This document shows, piece by piece, positions 33,894-42,783 of a DNA stretch of 64,000 nt. The DNA lies in assembly GCF_051200875.1 (NCBI RefSeq), contig NZ_CP195191.1:3100001-3164000 (forward strand). Reading direction: 5' to 3'. A model generated the notes under the pieces. That model did not search any database, was not told where the DNA came from, and worked only from the letters and a program-made list of their open reading frames with translations. A program made the position numbers and the translations under genes. The stretch's first letter is position 1; each line of letters begins with the position of its first letter. The DNA is from Pseudotabrizicola sp051200875 (GTDB lineage Bacteria > Pseudomonadota > Alphaproteobacteria > Rhodobacterales > Rhodobacteraceae).

Positions 33894-34229
33894 ATGACTG
33901 ACGCGCTGCCCGCCTGCCCCGAATGCAAATCGGACTATGTCTATCAGGTGGATGCTTTGCTGACCTGCCCGGAATGTGGGCACGAATGGTCCGCCACGGA
34001 GGAAACCGCAGAGGCAAGTGGCGTGCGGGACAGCGTGGGCAACCTGCTGGCCGATGGCGACACTGTGACTCTGATCAAGGATCTGAAGCTGAAGGGCAGT
34101 TCGGTGGTTCTGAAGGTGGGCACCAAGGTTCGGGGAATCCGTTTGGTGGACGGAGACCACGATATCGACTGCAAGCTGCCAGAGGTTGGCCAAATCGGGT
34201 TGAAATCGCAATTCGTCAAAAAGGTTTAA
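33894..34229 (+). CDS. yjdM: Zinc-ribbon protein YjdM (PhnA-like)
   Basis: 111 residues. An N-terminal zinc ribbon (CPECKSDY and CPECGHEW) is followed by the SH3-like barrel (SVGNLLADGDTVTLIKDL and KVGTKVRGIRLV). The family is historically annotated as alkylphosphonate utilisation PhnA, but the YjdM members have no proven phosphonate role. Cytoplasmic. It is followed 16 bases later by the YaiI gene, so the two may be co-transcribed. Confidence 0.9.
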   Translation: MTDALPACPECKSDYVYQVDALLTCPECGHEWSATEETAEASGVRDSVGNLLADGDTVTLIKDLKLKGSSVVLKVGTKVRGIRLVDGDHDIDCKLPEVGQIGLKSQFVKKV

Positions 34230-34245
34230 GGGGGCGCCCGCAGCC

Positions 34246-34695
34246 ATGACCCGGGTTTTCATTGATGCCGATGCCTGCCCCGTCAAGGCCGAGGCCGAGC
34301 GCGTGGCGACGCGGTATCAGGTGGAAATGCTGGTGGTGTCGAACGGGGGGATAAGGCCCTCGGCCAACCCGCTTGTGCAATCTGTCTTTGTCGCCGATGG
34401 GCCGGATGAGGCGGATAGGTGGATCGCCAGCCATTGCGGGGCGGGGGATGTGGTGGTGACAGGGGATATTCCGCTTGCGGCCAAATGCGTCGAGGCGGGC
34501 GCGGCTGTGGTCAAGCACAATGGCGAAGAACTGACGGCGCGGAATATCGGAATGGCACTGGCCACGCGGGATCTGATGCAGGATTTGCGCAGCGCCGATC
34601 CGTTCCGTCAGGGCGGAGGCAAGCCGTTTTCCAAGGCGGACCGGTCGCGGTTTCTGGATGTGCTGGACCGGGTGGTTCGTCGTCTGAAAGGCTGA
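34246..34695 (+). CDS. YaiI/YqxD family protein (UPF0178, PIN-like)
   Basis: 149 residues, full length. Family motifs are FIDADACPVKAEAERVA, VADGPDEADRWIA and VVTGDIPLAAKCVEAGA. The conserved acidic residues in these segments suggest a PIN-like nuclease fold, but no activity has been demonstrated. The C-terminal FRQGGGKPFSKADRSRF is typical. Located directly after yjdM and before a DMT exporter. Confidence 0.92.
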   Translation: MTRVFIDADACPVKAEAERVATRYQVEMLVVSNGGIRPSANPLVQSVFVADGPDEADRWIASHCGAGDVVVTGDIPLAAKCVEAGAAVVKHNGEELTARNIGMALATRDLMQDLRSADPFRQGGGKPFSKADRSRFLDVLDRVVRRLKG

Positions 34696-34757
34696 ATGCG
34701 CCGGATCGTGTCGGGGATAGGCTAGATGCTTGCGTCTGGGGGCGGTTCACTGGCCGC

Positions 34758-35750
34758 ATGTCGGCTTCATCCCCTGCCCCCCGCGCTCTCCCACCTGTCA
34801 ACACTACCTTGACCGGAATTTTGCTGGCCCTTGGCGGGTCCGTGACTCTGTCCATCAACGATGTGGCAATCAAGTTCTTGTCGGGGGAATACCCCCTGCA
34901 TGAGGTGATCCTGTTCCGAGCACTGATCGGGCTGGTCTTTCTGGCCGCTTTGATCCGTCTTTCGGGCCAAAGCTTTGCGTTGTTCAAGACCCGTCGCCCG
35001 ATGGACCACCTGATCCGGGTCAGCATCGTCATGGTCTCGAACGTGACCTATTTCCTTGGGCTTGCCGCGATGCCTTTGGCAGATGCTGTGGCCGTGGCCT
35101 TTGTCTCGCCCCTGTTGGTGACGCTTTTGTCCGTGGTGTTGCTCGGGGAAAGTGTTGGGCCGCGTCGTTGGGCGGCGGTTGCGGTCGGTATGGTGGGCGT
35201 GCTGATCATGCTGCGGCCGGGGGCAGGTGTCATTCAGCCTGCGGCGATCCTCGTGTTGATTTCCGCTTTCTGCTACGCGTCCAGCCACATGATGACGCGA
35301 AAGATGCGCGGCACCGAAAGCGCAATCACGCTGTCTTTCTATGTTCAATGCGGTTTTGTGCTGGTCAGCCTGTCGATGGGTCTGGTGGCTGGCGATGGCA
35401 AATTCGCAGGCTCCAGCGACCCGTCCTTGGCGTTCCTGTTCCGTCCTTGGGTCTGGCCTGCTGCGACCGATTTGCCAGCCTTCGCAGCAACCGGCTTGGC
35501 GGTTGCCGTTGGGGGGCTGATGATTTCGCAGGCTTACCGCGTGTGCGAAGCTGGGCTGATTGCGCCCTTTGAATATGCTGGCATGCCTATGGCCATCTTC
35601 TGGGGCGTGCTGATTTTCGGCACATGGCCCGACTTGACCGCTTGGGTCGGGATTGCGCTGATCTGCGGAGCAGGGCTTTATACGCTCTGGCGCGAAACCA
35701 TTCGCAGGCAGCAGGAGACGAGATTTGACACCCGAAGCGGTCGTGTTTGA
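34758..35750 (+). CDS. DMT-superfamily (EamA) transporter
   Basis: 330 residues with ten predicted helices in two EamA repeats. Motifs are LGGSVTLSINDVAIKFL at the start, MPLADAVAVAFVSPLLV in the first repeat and AYRVCEAGLIAPFEYAG in the second. Likely an inner-membrane exporter of a small metabolite; substrate unknown. The longer frame to 34419 runs into yaiI and is rejected. The last 26 bases overlap the HAD hydrolase gene. A second EamA carrier of the same family lies at 39550. Confidence 0.88.
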   Translation: MSASSPAPRALPPVNTTLTGILLALGGSVTLSINDVAIKFLSGEYPLHEVILFRALIGLVFLAALIRLSGQSFALFKTRRPMDHLIRVSIVMVSNVTYFLGLAAMPLADAVAVAFVSPLLVTLLSVVLLGESVGPRRWAAVAVGMVGVLIMLRPGAGVIQPAAILVLISAFCYASSHMMTRKMRGTESAITLSFYVQCGFVLVSLSMGLVAGDGKFAGSSDPSLAFLFRPWVWPAATDLPAFAATGLAVAVGGLMISQAYRVCEAGLIAPFEYAGMPMAIFWGVLIFGTWPDLTAWVGIALICGAGLYTLWRETIRRQQETRFDTRSGRV

Positions 35751-36348
35751 CATCGGCAATGTGCTGATCGAGTGGAATCCAGAGCGATTTTACGACAGCC
35801 GGATTGGGCCCGATCGGCGCAAGCGCATGTTCGCCGAGGTGGACTTGCACGGCATGAATGACCTGATCGACGCAGGCGCGTTGTTCAAGGAAACCATTGA
35901 TGACTGGGCCCTGAAATATCCGGACTGGACGACCGAAATTCGATGGTGGTTCGACCATTGGATCGACATGGCCAGCCCAAGGATCGAAGGCTCCATTGCG
36001 CTCATGCGGGCGCTGCGCGCTAAGGGCGTGCCGGTTTTCGCGCTGACGAACTTTGGCATTCATTCCTTCGCCTATGCGCAAACCCAGTATGATTTTCTTT
36101 CAGAATTCGACCGTGCCTATGTCTCTGGACATATGGGCGTGATCAAGCCGGATGCGGCCATTTATGCGGGGGTCGAGGCCGATTGCGGGATTGCACCGGG
36201 GCGTTTGATCTTTACCGATGACCGGGCTGATAACATCGCGGCGGCCGCGGCGCGGGGCTGGCAAACGCATCTGTTTACTGGATGGCAAGGATGGGCGGAG
36301 CGCTTGGTGCAGGCGGGATTGGTGACAGAAAGAGAAGCGGGGATCTGA
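35725..36348 (+). CDS. HAD-superfamily hydrolase (YihX-like)
   Basis: 207 residues with a TTG start; GGAG is 8 bases upstream and no ATG fits the conserved N-terminus. HAD motif I is VVFDIGNVLIEWNP (Asp nucleophile; the usual second Asp is Gly), motif II is ALTNF and motif III/IV is GVIKPD with FTDDRADNIAAA. The helical cap between 20 and 90 fits subclass I phosphatases acting on sugar or nucleotide monophosphates. It overlaps the DMT gene upstream and is 2 bases from the cyclodeaminase-like gene, indicating an operon. Confidence 0.87.
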   Translation: MTPEAVVFDIGNVLIEWNPERFYDSRIGPDRRKRMFAEVDLHGMNDLIDAGALFKETIDDWALKYPDWTTEIRWWFDHWIDMASPRIEGSIALMRALRAKGVPVFALTNFGIHSFAYAQTQYDFLSEFDRAYVSGHMGVIKPDAAIYAGVEADCGIAPGRLIFTDDRADNIAAAAARGWQTHLFTGWQGWAERLVQAGLVTEREAGI

Positions 36349-36350
36349 CG

Positions 36351-37250
36351 ATGCAGGTGATCGGAAAAGAGGCCGAGGCCCATATGACATGGGCGGGATT
36401 GATGGCGGCGATCGAGGCAGGCCATCGGCGCCCCCGTGCCGAGATCAAGGATATGTTCCTGTATCGCGGCGCTGACACGATCTTGAACCGGGCTGCCTGG
36501 ATCGACGGTCTGGCACAGCTGGTCAAGGTGGCCACGGTGTTTCCCGGCAATGCGACGCATGATCTGCCGACGATCAACGGGGCGGTGACGCTGTATGACG
36601 ACAAGTCGGGCATGTTGAAGGCGCTGATTGATTTTCACTTGGTGACCAAGTGGAAAACCGCAGGGGACAGCCTACTTTCGGCGCGACGGTTGGCGCGGAA
36701 GAACAGCCGCAAGATACTCTTGGTCGGTGCGGGGACGGTGGCGCGGTCGATGGTCGATGCCTATTCCAGCATTTTCCCAGATGCGGAATTCACCATCTGG
36801 AGCCGCACCCGCGCCAGTGCCGAGGCGATGGGGCATTCCGTGGCGGATGATCTGGAAGCTGCGGTCAAAGCGGCGGATGTGATCTGCACGGCGACCATGT
36901 CGCAAGAGCCGCTGATCAAGGGCGCGTGGCTGCAACCCGGCCAGCATCTTGACCTGATCGGCGCCTATAAGCCCGCGATGCGCGAGGTGGATGACGAGGC
37001 CATGTCGCGGGCGCGGGTCTTTGTCGATTCCCGTGCGACGACCATTCATCACATTGGAGAGTTGATCGAACCGATCAAATCCGGCGCACTTTCGGAATCG
37101 GATGTGATTGCCGACTTCTATGATGATCCTGCCGCCTATTCTCGGCGGTCTGATCAGGAAATCACCATTGCCAAGAACGGGGGGGGCGCGCATCTGGACC
37201 TGATGACAGCCGATTATATCGCCGGGGTCTGGGCCAAGGCCGGGAAATAG
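36351..37250 (+). CDS. Ornithine cyclodeaminase / mu-crystallin family protein
   Basis: 299 residues. The NAD-binding Rossmann fold is at ILLVGAGTVARSMVDAYSS, preceded by the substrate region WKTAGDSLLSARRLARKNS. Members either cyclise ornithine to proline with loss of ammonia or reduce cyclic imines such as pyrroline-2-carboxylate. Which applies cannot be decided. ATG 36351 follows the HAD gene stop by 2 bases. A following GFA-type gene is 4 bases away, so four genes (DMT, HAD, this, GFA) run together. Confidence 0.87.
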   Translation: MQVIGKEAEAHMTWAGLMAAIEAGHRRPRAEIKDMFLYRGADTILNRAAWIDGLAQLVKVATVFPGNATHDLPTINGAVTLYDDKSGMLKALIDFHLVTKWKTAGDSLLSARRLARKNSRKILLVGAGTVARSMVDAYSSIFPDAEFTIWSRTRASAEAMGHSVADDLEAAVKAADVICTATMSQEPLIKGAWLQPGQHLDLIGAYKPAMREVDDEAMSRARVFVDSRATTIHHIGELIEPIKSGALSESDVIADFYDDPAAYSRRSDQEITIAKNGGGAHLDLMTADYIAGVWAKAGK

Positions 37251-37254
37251 GGCC

Positions 37255-37647
37255 ATGGGGCAGGTGACGGGCGGGTGCCTTTTTGGGGCGGTGCGGTTTG
37301 AGGCGATGGGGGAACCCTATCGGGTGGGCCTCTGTCACTGTCTGGATTGCCGCAAGCATCATGGGGCGCTGTTCCATGCCTCGGCCATTTTTCCCGAAAA
37401 CGCGGTCACGGTCACAGGGGAGACCCGGTCTTTTCGCGGGCGGCATTTCTGCCCCGATTGTGGATCGCCGGTCTTTGGCTGCTCGGGCGATGAGGTGGAG
37501 GTGAATCTGGGCGCGCTGGACGCGCCAGATCAGTTCCGGCCAACCTACGAGCTGTGGACCGTCCGGCGCGAGGCGTGGTTGCCCGAGTTTCCTTTGGCGC
37601 GGCATTACGCGCATAACCGCGAAAGTGACGGCCGCAGCGAGCCATAG
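37255..37647 (+). CDS. GFA/CENP-V family zinc protein
   Basis: 130 residues of the Mss4-like beta-tent fold. Zinc-binding cysteines are in GGCLFGAV, LCHCLDCRKHHG and HFCPDCGSPVFG, the canonical pattern of glutathione-dependent formaldehyde-activating-like proteins. Cytoplasmic. True formaldehyde condensation has been shown only for a few relatives, so this is a family call. It is convergent with the ABC permease gene, with 2 bases between. Confidence 0.9.
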   Translation: MGQVTGGCLFGAVRFEAMGEPYRVGLCHCLDCRKHHGALFHASAIFPENAVTVTGETRSFRGRHFCPDCGSPVFGCSGDEVEVNLGALDAPDQFRPTYELWTVRREAWLPEFPLARHYAHNRESDGRSEP

Positions 37648-37649
37648 AG

Positions 37650-38429
37650 TCAGGCGCGCAGGGTAAAGCCGCGGGCAATGTGATTGCGGACAAACCAGAT
37701 CATCAGCACACCGGGAAGCAGGGAGAGGCAGGTCATTGCCATGACCTTTCCGATATCGGTCTGAAACCCGAACATCGCATTGATCGCCATTGTGATGGGT
37801 TTGCCCGCCGTGACCGTCAGGATGCGGGCAAAGACCACCTCGACCCATGAAAAGATAAAGCAGAAAAAGGCCGTGACCCCGATGCCCGGTGCGATTGCGG
37901 GGATCAGGTGTCTGACAAGAAACGACGGCAGGCTGTGCCCATCCAGAAAAGCGGTTTCGTCAAATTCGCGGGGCACGGCGCGGATGAAACTTTCCAAAAT
38001 CCAGATCGCGACCGGCAGGTTGAACAGGCAATGCACCAAGGCGATGCCGATGGGCGAGTTCACGAGGTTCAGTCGGGCAAAGAGGATGAAGATGGGCAGC
38101 GACAGCACCACGGGCGGTGTCAACCGGAACACCAGCAGGAACAGCAGGAAATGGCGGTCACCGACAAAGCGATAGCGGGCAATGGCATAGGCCGCTGGCA
38201 GACCAAAGCTGATGCAAAGCGAAACGTTCAGCAGCACATAGATGGCCGAGTTCACCATTGAGGCGCGCAATTCGGGCGAGGCCAGAACAGCGGCATAGTT
38301 CATCAGGCCAAGCGTGCCTTCGGCGATGCCCTGTTGAGGCAGGGTGGCCGTAAAACTGAGCGCGATGGCTTGGGCAAAGGGCAAAAGGATGAACAAGGCA
38401 AGCGCCACCAGGGCGAGGAGGCGGGTCAT
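37650..38429 (-). CDS. ABC transporter permease, MalG-like (carbohydrate type)
   Basis: 259 residues with six helices. The EAA loop, which docks the ATPase, is REFDETAFLDGHSLPSFLVR. It resembles the second permease of carbohydrate/polyol importers of the MalFG type. The start overlaps the other permease stop in ATGA. No solute-binding protein or ATPase gene lies nearby, so its partners must be encoded elsewhere or the system is incomplete. Confidence 0.88.
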   Translation of the reverse strand: MTRLLALVALALFILLPFAQAIALSFTATLPQQGIAEGTLGLMNYAAVLASPELRASMVNSAIYVLLNVSLCISFGLPAAYAIARYRFVGDRHFLLFLLVFRLTPPVVLSLPIFILFARLNLVNSPIGIALVHCLFNLPVAIWILESFIRAVPREFDETAFLDGHSLPSFLVRHLIPAIAPGIGVTAFFCFIFSWVEVVFARILTVTAGKPITMAINAMFGFQTDIGKVMAMTCLSLLPGVLMIWFVRNHIARGFTLRA

Positions 38430-39280
38430 GATGTGACCTCACGCTTGCGGGTGATGCCGACAAAGACCCAGATCACTGTCAGAACCAGCAGGAAATACAG
38501 CGTCGCGCGGGCGGCGGCCTGACCGTAGGAAAAGCCTTTGATCTCTTCCCCCAGTTCGATGGAAAGAAAACGGGTTGCGTCCCCCGGCCCGCCTGCATTG
38601 ATCGCGAAAGCCTCGGTATAGATCATGAAGCTGTCAACGAAGCGCAGAAGAAACACGATGGTCAATGCGCCTGTGATGCGGGGCAATTCGATATAGCGAA
38701 ACACCGCAAGCCGCGATGCGCCGTCAATGGCGGCGGCCTGACGGTAGGCGTTGGGAATGGCGGAAAGGCCCGCATAGGCCAAAACGACGACCAGACCAAG
38801 CCAGTGCCATGTGTCAACCGTCAGGATCAAAGCCCAAGTGTGGAGCGCGGTGAATTTGTAATCGAAGCCAACGGCTGCAAGGCCGGGGCCAAGAAGGCCG
38901 GAATTCGGGCTGATCAGGCCTAGCCAAAGCATCGGGATCATATTCCACGGCACCACCAAGGGCAGAGCGCAAAGCATCAGCCCCCAGATTGAAAACCGCC
39001 CGCAAGAGAGAAGCAGCAGGGCGACCGCGATGCCAAGCGGTACTTGGATGGCAAGCACCAGACAGGAAAACAACAGGCTGCGGCCCAGCGAGGCAAAGAA
39101 CCGGTCCGAGCCGATGATGTTTGCGTACCACTCGACCCCGACCCAATGCAGGTCGTTCAGGGAAAAGATGTCATGGAAGCCGAAGTTGAAGACGGCGAGT
39201 AACGGCAAGGCGCCAATGACAGCAAGCAACGCAACGGAGGGGGCGATCAGAAACCATGCACGATTGTCGATTGGCCGCAT
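38426..39280 (-). CDS. ABC transporter permease, MalF-like (carbohydrate type)
   Basis: 284 residues, six helices, EAA loop NAYRQAAAIDGASRLAVFRY. It pairs with the MalG-like permease through an ATGA overlap. Start ATG 39280 has AGGAC 6 bases upstream; the frame extends to 39373 but no better start exists. Immediately upstream is a gene-free stretch and then tRNA-Pro, so the usual preceding solute-binding-protein gene is missing. Confidence 0.88.
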   Translation of the reverse strand: MRPIDNRAWFLIAPSVALLAVIGALPLLAVFNFGFHDIFSLNDLHWVGVEWYANIIGSDRFFASLGRSLLFSCLVLAIQVPLGIAVALLLLSCGRFSIWGLMLCALPLVVPWNMIPMLWLGLISPNSGLLGPGLAAVGFDYKFTALHTWALILTVDTWHWLGLVVVLAYAGLSAIPNAYRQAAAIDGASRLAVFRYIELPRITGALTIVFLLRFVDSFMIYTEAFAINAGGPGDATRFLSIELGEEIKGFSYGQAAARATLYFLLVLTVIWVFVGITRKREVTS

Positions 39281-39421
39281 TTCAGTCCTGACATGGGATG
39301 GGCGCGCGCCGCACTGGCGGGCGAACGCCCCGACCTTGAAGGGCCAGCACGAACCGCGCAAGCCCTTAGCCACATGGGCAAAGCGTTTGAGATGCAGGCT
39401 TTGGGGAATGCGGGAGAAATT

Positions 39422-39498
39422 TGGTCGGAGCGAGAGGATTCGAACCTCCGACCCCCTGCTCCCGAAGCAGGTGCGCTACCAGGCTGCGCTACGCTCCG
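39422..39498 (-). tRNA. tRNA-Pro (anticodon CGG)
   Basis: 77 bases with CCA encoded. The acceptor stem is CGGAGCG paired with CGCTCCG, followed by discriminator A. The D-arm is GCGCAGCCTGGTAGCGC. The anticodon arm CCTGCTTCGGGAGCAGG has loop TTCGGGA, giving anticodon CGG, which reads CCG proline codons. The T-arm contains GGTTCGAATCC. All four arms fold. Confidence 0.97.
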
Positions 39499-39549
39499 AC
39501 CGTGGGAGGCGGGTTACCCCGTTCCGCAGGGAATGGCAAGGGGGTTTGC

Positions 39550-40509
39550 CTAGTCCTGCGACGTCCTTTCACCGCGTTTCAGCAAGAGGCTGATGCGCGG
39601 CATGAGGCCGGTTTCAGGCCGGGACTTGTTGGCCAGAACGGGCGTATTCTTGGACACTGTCTTGGTGCTTTCCCGAAGGACGATATAGACCCCGCTGGCG
39701 ATGATCACCGCCGTGCCGATGATTGTGTATTGGTCCGGGTGTTCGTCAAAGAAGATCGCGCCGTAAAAGGCAGCCCAGATGATCTGGGAATATTGCATCG
39801 GGGCGACGATGACGGCGGGGGCAGAGCGGTAGGCCGCGATGATCAGCATGGCGGCGACGAATCCCATTCCCGCAATCACGCCGGTCAGGGCCAGATGCCC
39901 GATTGGCATAGGCACATAGACGAAGGGCATGGTTGCACCAGTCACGAAAAAGCTGGCCATCATCGGCCAGATCATCAAGACGGCAGAGCGTTCTTCGCCA
40001 CCAATCTTGCGAACAATCAAAGAGTTGATCGATCCGGTCAGGGCCGCGCCGAGGGCCGCGAGATGGCCCCATGACAGATCGGCAGAACCCGGGCGCAAGA
40101 CGATGAGCACGCCGACAAGCCCGACAAGGACGGCAAGGCCGCGCCGGATGCCAACCTTTTCGCCCAGCATTGGAATGGCAAGCAGGGTGATCAGCAGCGG
40201 CATGGCAAAGAGGATGGCGTAGGTTTGCGCCAGTGGCAGAACGGAAAAGGCATAAAACCCGGCGGCACCGGTGCTGACGGCGGTCAAGGCCCGGATCAGG
40301 GACCACCACGGGTGCTTGGGGATCAGGTTTCCGTCGGTCCTGTCGCTCATCAGCATCATCGTGATCAGCGGAAAGCCCAAAAGGCCCGAGAAGAAGATGA
40401 TCTGGAAGGATGTGTAATCCGAGCCGAGGAACTTAATCACCACGTCATGGGTGGCATAGATTCCAAATGCGGCGAGCGACAGGAGCGCCCCTTTCAGATT
40501 CGGACCCAT
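39550..40509 (-). CDS. DMT-superfamily (EamA) transporter
   Basis: 319 residues, ten predicted helices in two EamA repeats (LAAFGIYATHDVVIKFLGSD and the later PMQYSQIIWAAFYGAIFFDE). The last 30 residues are a basic cytoplasmic tail. Probable small-molecule exporter, substrate unknown. It resembles the other EamA protein at 34758 in layout, including the N-terminal DVVIKFL/DVAIKFL motif, so the two may be paralogues. Situated between tRNA-Pro and the leuB terminator. Confidence 0.88.
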   Translation of the reverse strand: MGPNLKGALLSLAAFGIYATHDVVIKFLGSDYTSFQIIFFSGLLGFPLITMMLMSDRTDGNLIPKHPWWSLIRALTAVSTGAAGFYAFSVLPLAQTYAILFAMPLLITLLAIPMLGEKVGIRRGLAVLVGLVGVLIVLRPGSADLSWGHLAALGAALTGSINSLIVRKIGGEERSAVLMIWPMMASFFVTGATMPFVYVPMPIGHLALTGVIAGMGFVAAMLIIAAYRSAPAVIVAPMQYSQIIWAAFYGAIFFDEHPDQYTIIGTAVIIASGVYIVLRESTKTVSKNTPVLANKSRPETGLMPRISLLLKRGERTSQD

Positions 40510-40602
40510 GATGCAGTGTTCCTTTCGGCTCGGGCCAAAATCTGCCCGTTTGCGCTAACCGGCTTTTCGCAGAATCTGGCGCAAGCCTCAACCCGCAACG
40601 AA

Positions 40603-40629
40603 AAAGGCCCGCGTCATGCGCGGGCCTTT
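40603..40629 (-). terminator. Intrinsic terminator of leuB
   Basis: A perfect 11-base stem, AAAGGCCCGCG and CGCGGGCCTTT, with a 5-base loop. On the minus strand it is followed by a TT-rich run, 20 bases after the leuB stop. Confidence 0.8.
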
Positions 40630-40648
40630 CTGAAGGCATTTGCCTAAA

Positions 40649-41755
40649 TTACAGGCTTGCGTCCAGCGCGGCCACGATAGCGTCGCCCATCTGGCTGGTC
40701 GAAACCGGGGTTCCACCTTCCGGGCCCATCAGATCGGCGGTGCGAACGCCGTCTGCCAGAACCTTTTCAACGGCCTTTTCGACACGGGTCGCTTCGTCGC
40801 CCATATCGAACGAGTAGCGCAGCGCCATTGCAAAGGACAGGATGCAAGCGATCGGGTTGGCCTTGCCCTGACCGGCGATATCCGGGGCCGAGCCGTGGAC
40901 GGGTTCATAGAGCGCCTTCGGGCGGCCATTGGCCATCGGAGCGCCAAGCGAGGCGGAAGGCAGCATGCCCAGTGATCCGGTCAGCATGGCGGCGGCATCT
41001 GACAGCAGGTCGCCGAACAGGTTGTCGGTCACGATCACGTCAAACTGCTTGGGCCAGCGGCAAAGCTGCATGGCGCCAGCATCGGCATACATGTGGCTCA
41101 GCTGCACGTCAGGGTATTCCTTGTCGTGGATTTCCTGAACGACGTCACGCCACAGGATGCCCGATTCCATCACGTTGGCCTTCTCCATCGAGCAGACTTT
41201 GTTGTTGCGCTTGCGGGCCAGTTCAAAGGCCGAGCGGGCAACGCGAGCGATTTCGGATTCGGTGTAGCGCTGGGTGTTGATGCCCACACGTTCGTTGCCT
41301 TCAACGAAGATGCCGCGCGGTTCGCCAAAATAGACGCCCGAGGTCAGTTCGCGGACGATGACGATGTCGAGGCCGGCGACGACTTCTTTCTTCAGCGAGG
41401 AGAAATCGGCGAGCGCATCGAAGCACTGGGCCGGACGCAGGTTGGAAAACAGGTCCATTTCCTTGCGGAGGCGCAGCAGGCCACGCTCGGGCTTTACGCT
41501 GAAGTCCAGCTTGTCATATTTCGGGCCACCCACGGCGCCCAGAAGAACAGCGTCCACTTCCTGTGCCTTGGCCATCGTGGCGTCGGTCAGGGGGGTGCCA
41601 TGGGCGTCATAGGCGCAACCGCCGACGAGATCTTCGCTGACGTCAAAATGCGTGCCACGCTTGTCACCCATCCAGGTGATGATCTTTTTCACTTCGGCCA
41701 TGACTTCGGGGCCGATGCCGTCGCCGGCGAGGATCAGAAGAGAGGGATTTGCCAC
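40649..41755 (-). CDS. leuB: 3-isopropylmalate dehydrogenase
   Basis: 368 residues. Oxidative decarboxylation of 3-isopropylmalate to 2-ketoisocaproate with NAD, third step of leucine synthesis. Recognisable are LLILAGDGIGPEVMAEV, the substrate-binding RPERGLLRLRKE region, MYADAGAMQL and NLFGDLLSDAAAMLTGSLGM. An intrinsic terminator follows at 40603. The leuC and leuD genes are 4-6 kb away on the same strand, so leu genes are dispersed rather than in a single operon. Confidence 0.97.
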   Translation of the reverse strand: MANPSLLILAGDGIGPEVMAEVKKIITWMGDKRGTHFDVSEDLVGGCAYDAHGTPLTDATMAKAQEVDAVLLGAVGGPKYDKLDFSVKPERGLLRLRKEMDLFSNLRPAQCFDALADFSSLKKEVVAGLDIVIVRELTSGVYFGEPRGIFVEGNERVGINTQRYTESEIARVARSAFELARKRNNKVCSMEKANVMESGILWRDVVQEIHDKEYPDVQLSHMYADAGAMQLCRWPKQFDVIVTDNLFGDLLSDAAAMLTGSLGMLPSASLGAPMANGRPKALYEPVHGSAPDIAGQGKANPIACILSFAMALRYSFDMGDEATRVEKAVEKVLADGVRTADLMGPEGGTPVSTSQMGDAIVAALDASL

Positions 41756-41788
41756 GGGAAGGCTCCTGTTGATCGGGTTGCCAGCGGC

Positions 41789-42697
41789 CTAGCCAAGCTC
41801 TGCCCCGGGGTCAAGGGATTTGGGGTTGCGAAGCGCTGCGGCAAGGTGATCCCAGACCAATCTGACACGCGGCGACCGTGCCAGAGGGCGGGCCGACGCC
41901 AGCCAGAGGGGAAGGTCAGGCAACTGAAGGAAAGGGGCGATGCGTTGGACGGTCGGATCAGCGTCCCCGATCCGGGTTTGCATGGCGCCGACCCCCAAGC
42001 CTGCCCGCACGAGGTTCCAGTAAACCAGTTGGTCATCGCAGCGGATGGGAAAATCCTCGCGTGTTCGGGTGATGCCTATATTCGCCATGATCCGCAGGAT
42101 CTGGTCATTGCGGTCAAAGCCGATGATCGGCATGGCCAACAATGCGTCAGGAGTCTGCGGGATGCCATTCAGGTGAAGCAAGGCGGGTGCCGCATAAAGC
42201 CCGATGGGCAGGTCTGTGACGTGGCGAATGGTCAGGTCTGGCTGCGTGGGGCGATACATCCGCAAGGCAATGTCGGCATCTTGGAACAAAAGGTTCTTGG
42301 AGGTATCCGAAGGCACAAGTTCTATCTGTATCCCCGGTGCAATGCGTCGGAGGTCAGCCAGAATTGCGGGCAAAAGATAGTGTGCGACGACGCGGCTTGC
42401 CGTGATCCGAACGGTGCCTTCCAACTCCGGCGATTCGGCAGCGGCGGCAAGGGCCAAATGGGCTGCTGCCAGTTCCATTGACTGCGCCATGGGCAGAAGT
42501 TCCAGTCCCAGAGCGGTGAGCGACAGTCCTGTGGCCTCTCGGCGGAACAGGTCTTTTCCAAGCTGCTGTTCCAGGCTTCGGATATGGCGGCCCAAGGTGG
42601 GCTGGCTGATCCCAAGCGCCCGAGACGCGGCAGACAGAGACCCTGAACGTGCGGTCGCGAGAAAGGATCGAATGAGAGACCAGTCGGGTTGTTCCAT
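41789..42697 (-). CDS. LysR family transcriptional regulator
   Basis: 302 residues with the N-terminal winged helix (IRSFLATARSGSLSAASRAL and LGISQPTLGRHIRSLEQQLG) and a periplasmic-binding-like effector domain. It is divergent from an SDR-type gene at 42784, the usual LysR arrangement of regulator and target. A T-N11-A type dyad (ATTCAT-TT-ATGAAT) covers its own start codon at 42696-42709, giving a clear route to autoregulation. The effector is unknown. Confidence 0.93.
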   Translation of the reverse strand: MEQPDWSLIRSFLATARSGSLSAASRALGISQPTLGRHIRSLEQQLGKDLFRREATGLSLTALGLELLPMAQSMELAAAHLALAAAAESPELEGTVRITASRVVAHYLLPAILADLRRIAPGIQIELVPSDTSKNLLFQDADIALRMYRPTQPDLTIRHVTDLPIGLYAAPALLHLNGIPQTPDALLAMPIIGFDRNDQILRIMANIGITRTREDFPIRCDDQLVYWNLVRAGLGVGAMQTRIGDADPTVQRIAPFLQLPDLPLWLASARPLARSPRVRLVWDHLAAALRNPKSLDPGAELG

Positions 42698-42709
42698 TCA
42701 TTTATGAAT
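42696..42709. promoter_or_regulatory. LysR-type dyad between LysR and SDR genes
   Basis: ATTCAT-TT-ATGAAT is a perfect dyad overlapping the LysR start codon and lying 75 bases before the divergent SDR start. It fits the T-N11-A rule for LysR-type regulators. Confidence 0.5.
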
Positions 42710-42783
42710 ACCCATCAAAGGTTTTCATGCAATTCTATTCTATCATGCGTCAGGCTATATTTCCCGAAACGGGAGAACAAGAC

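Noticed and set aside
39293..39553. An 86-codon frame before and across tRNA-Pro
   Set aside because: It runs through the tRNA in antisense. The first 44 codons faintly recall a methyltransferase C-terminus, too weak to call a gene remnant.
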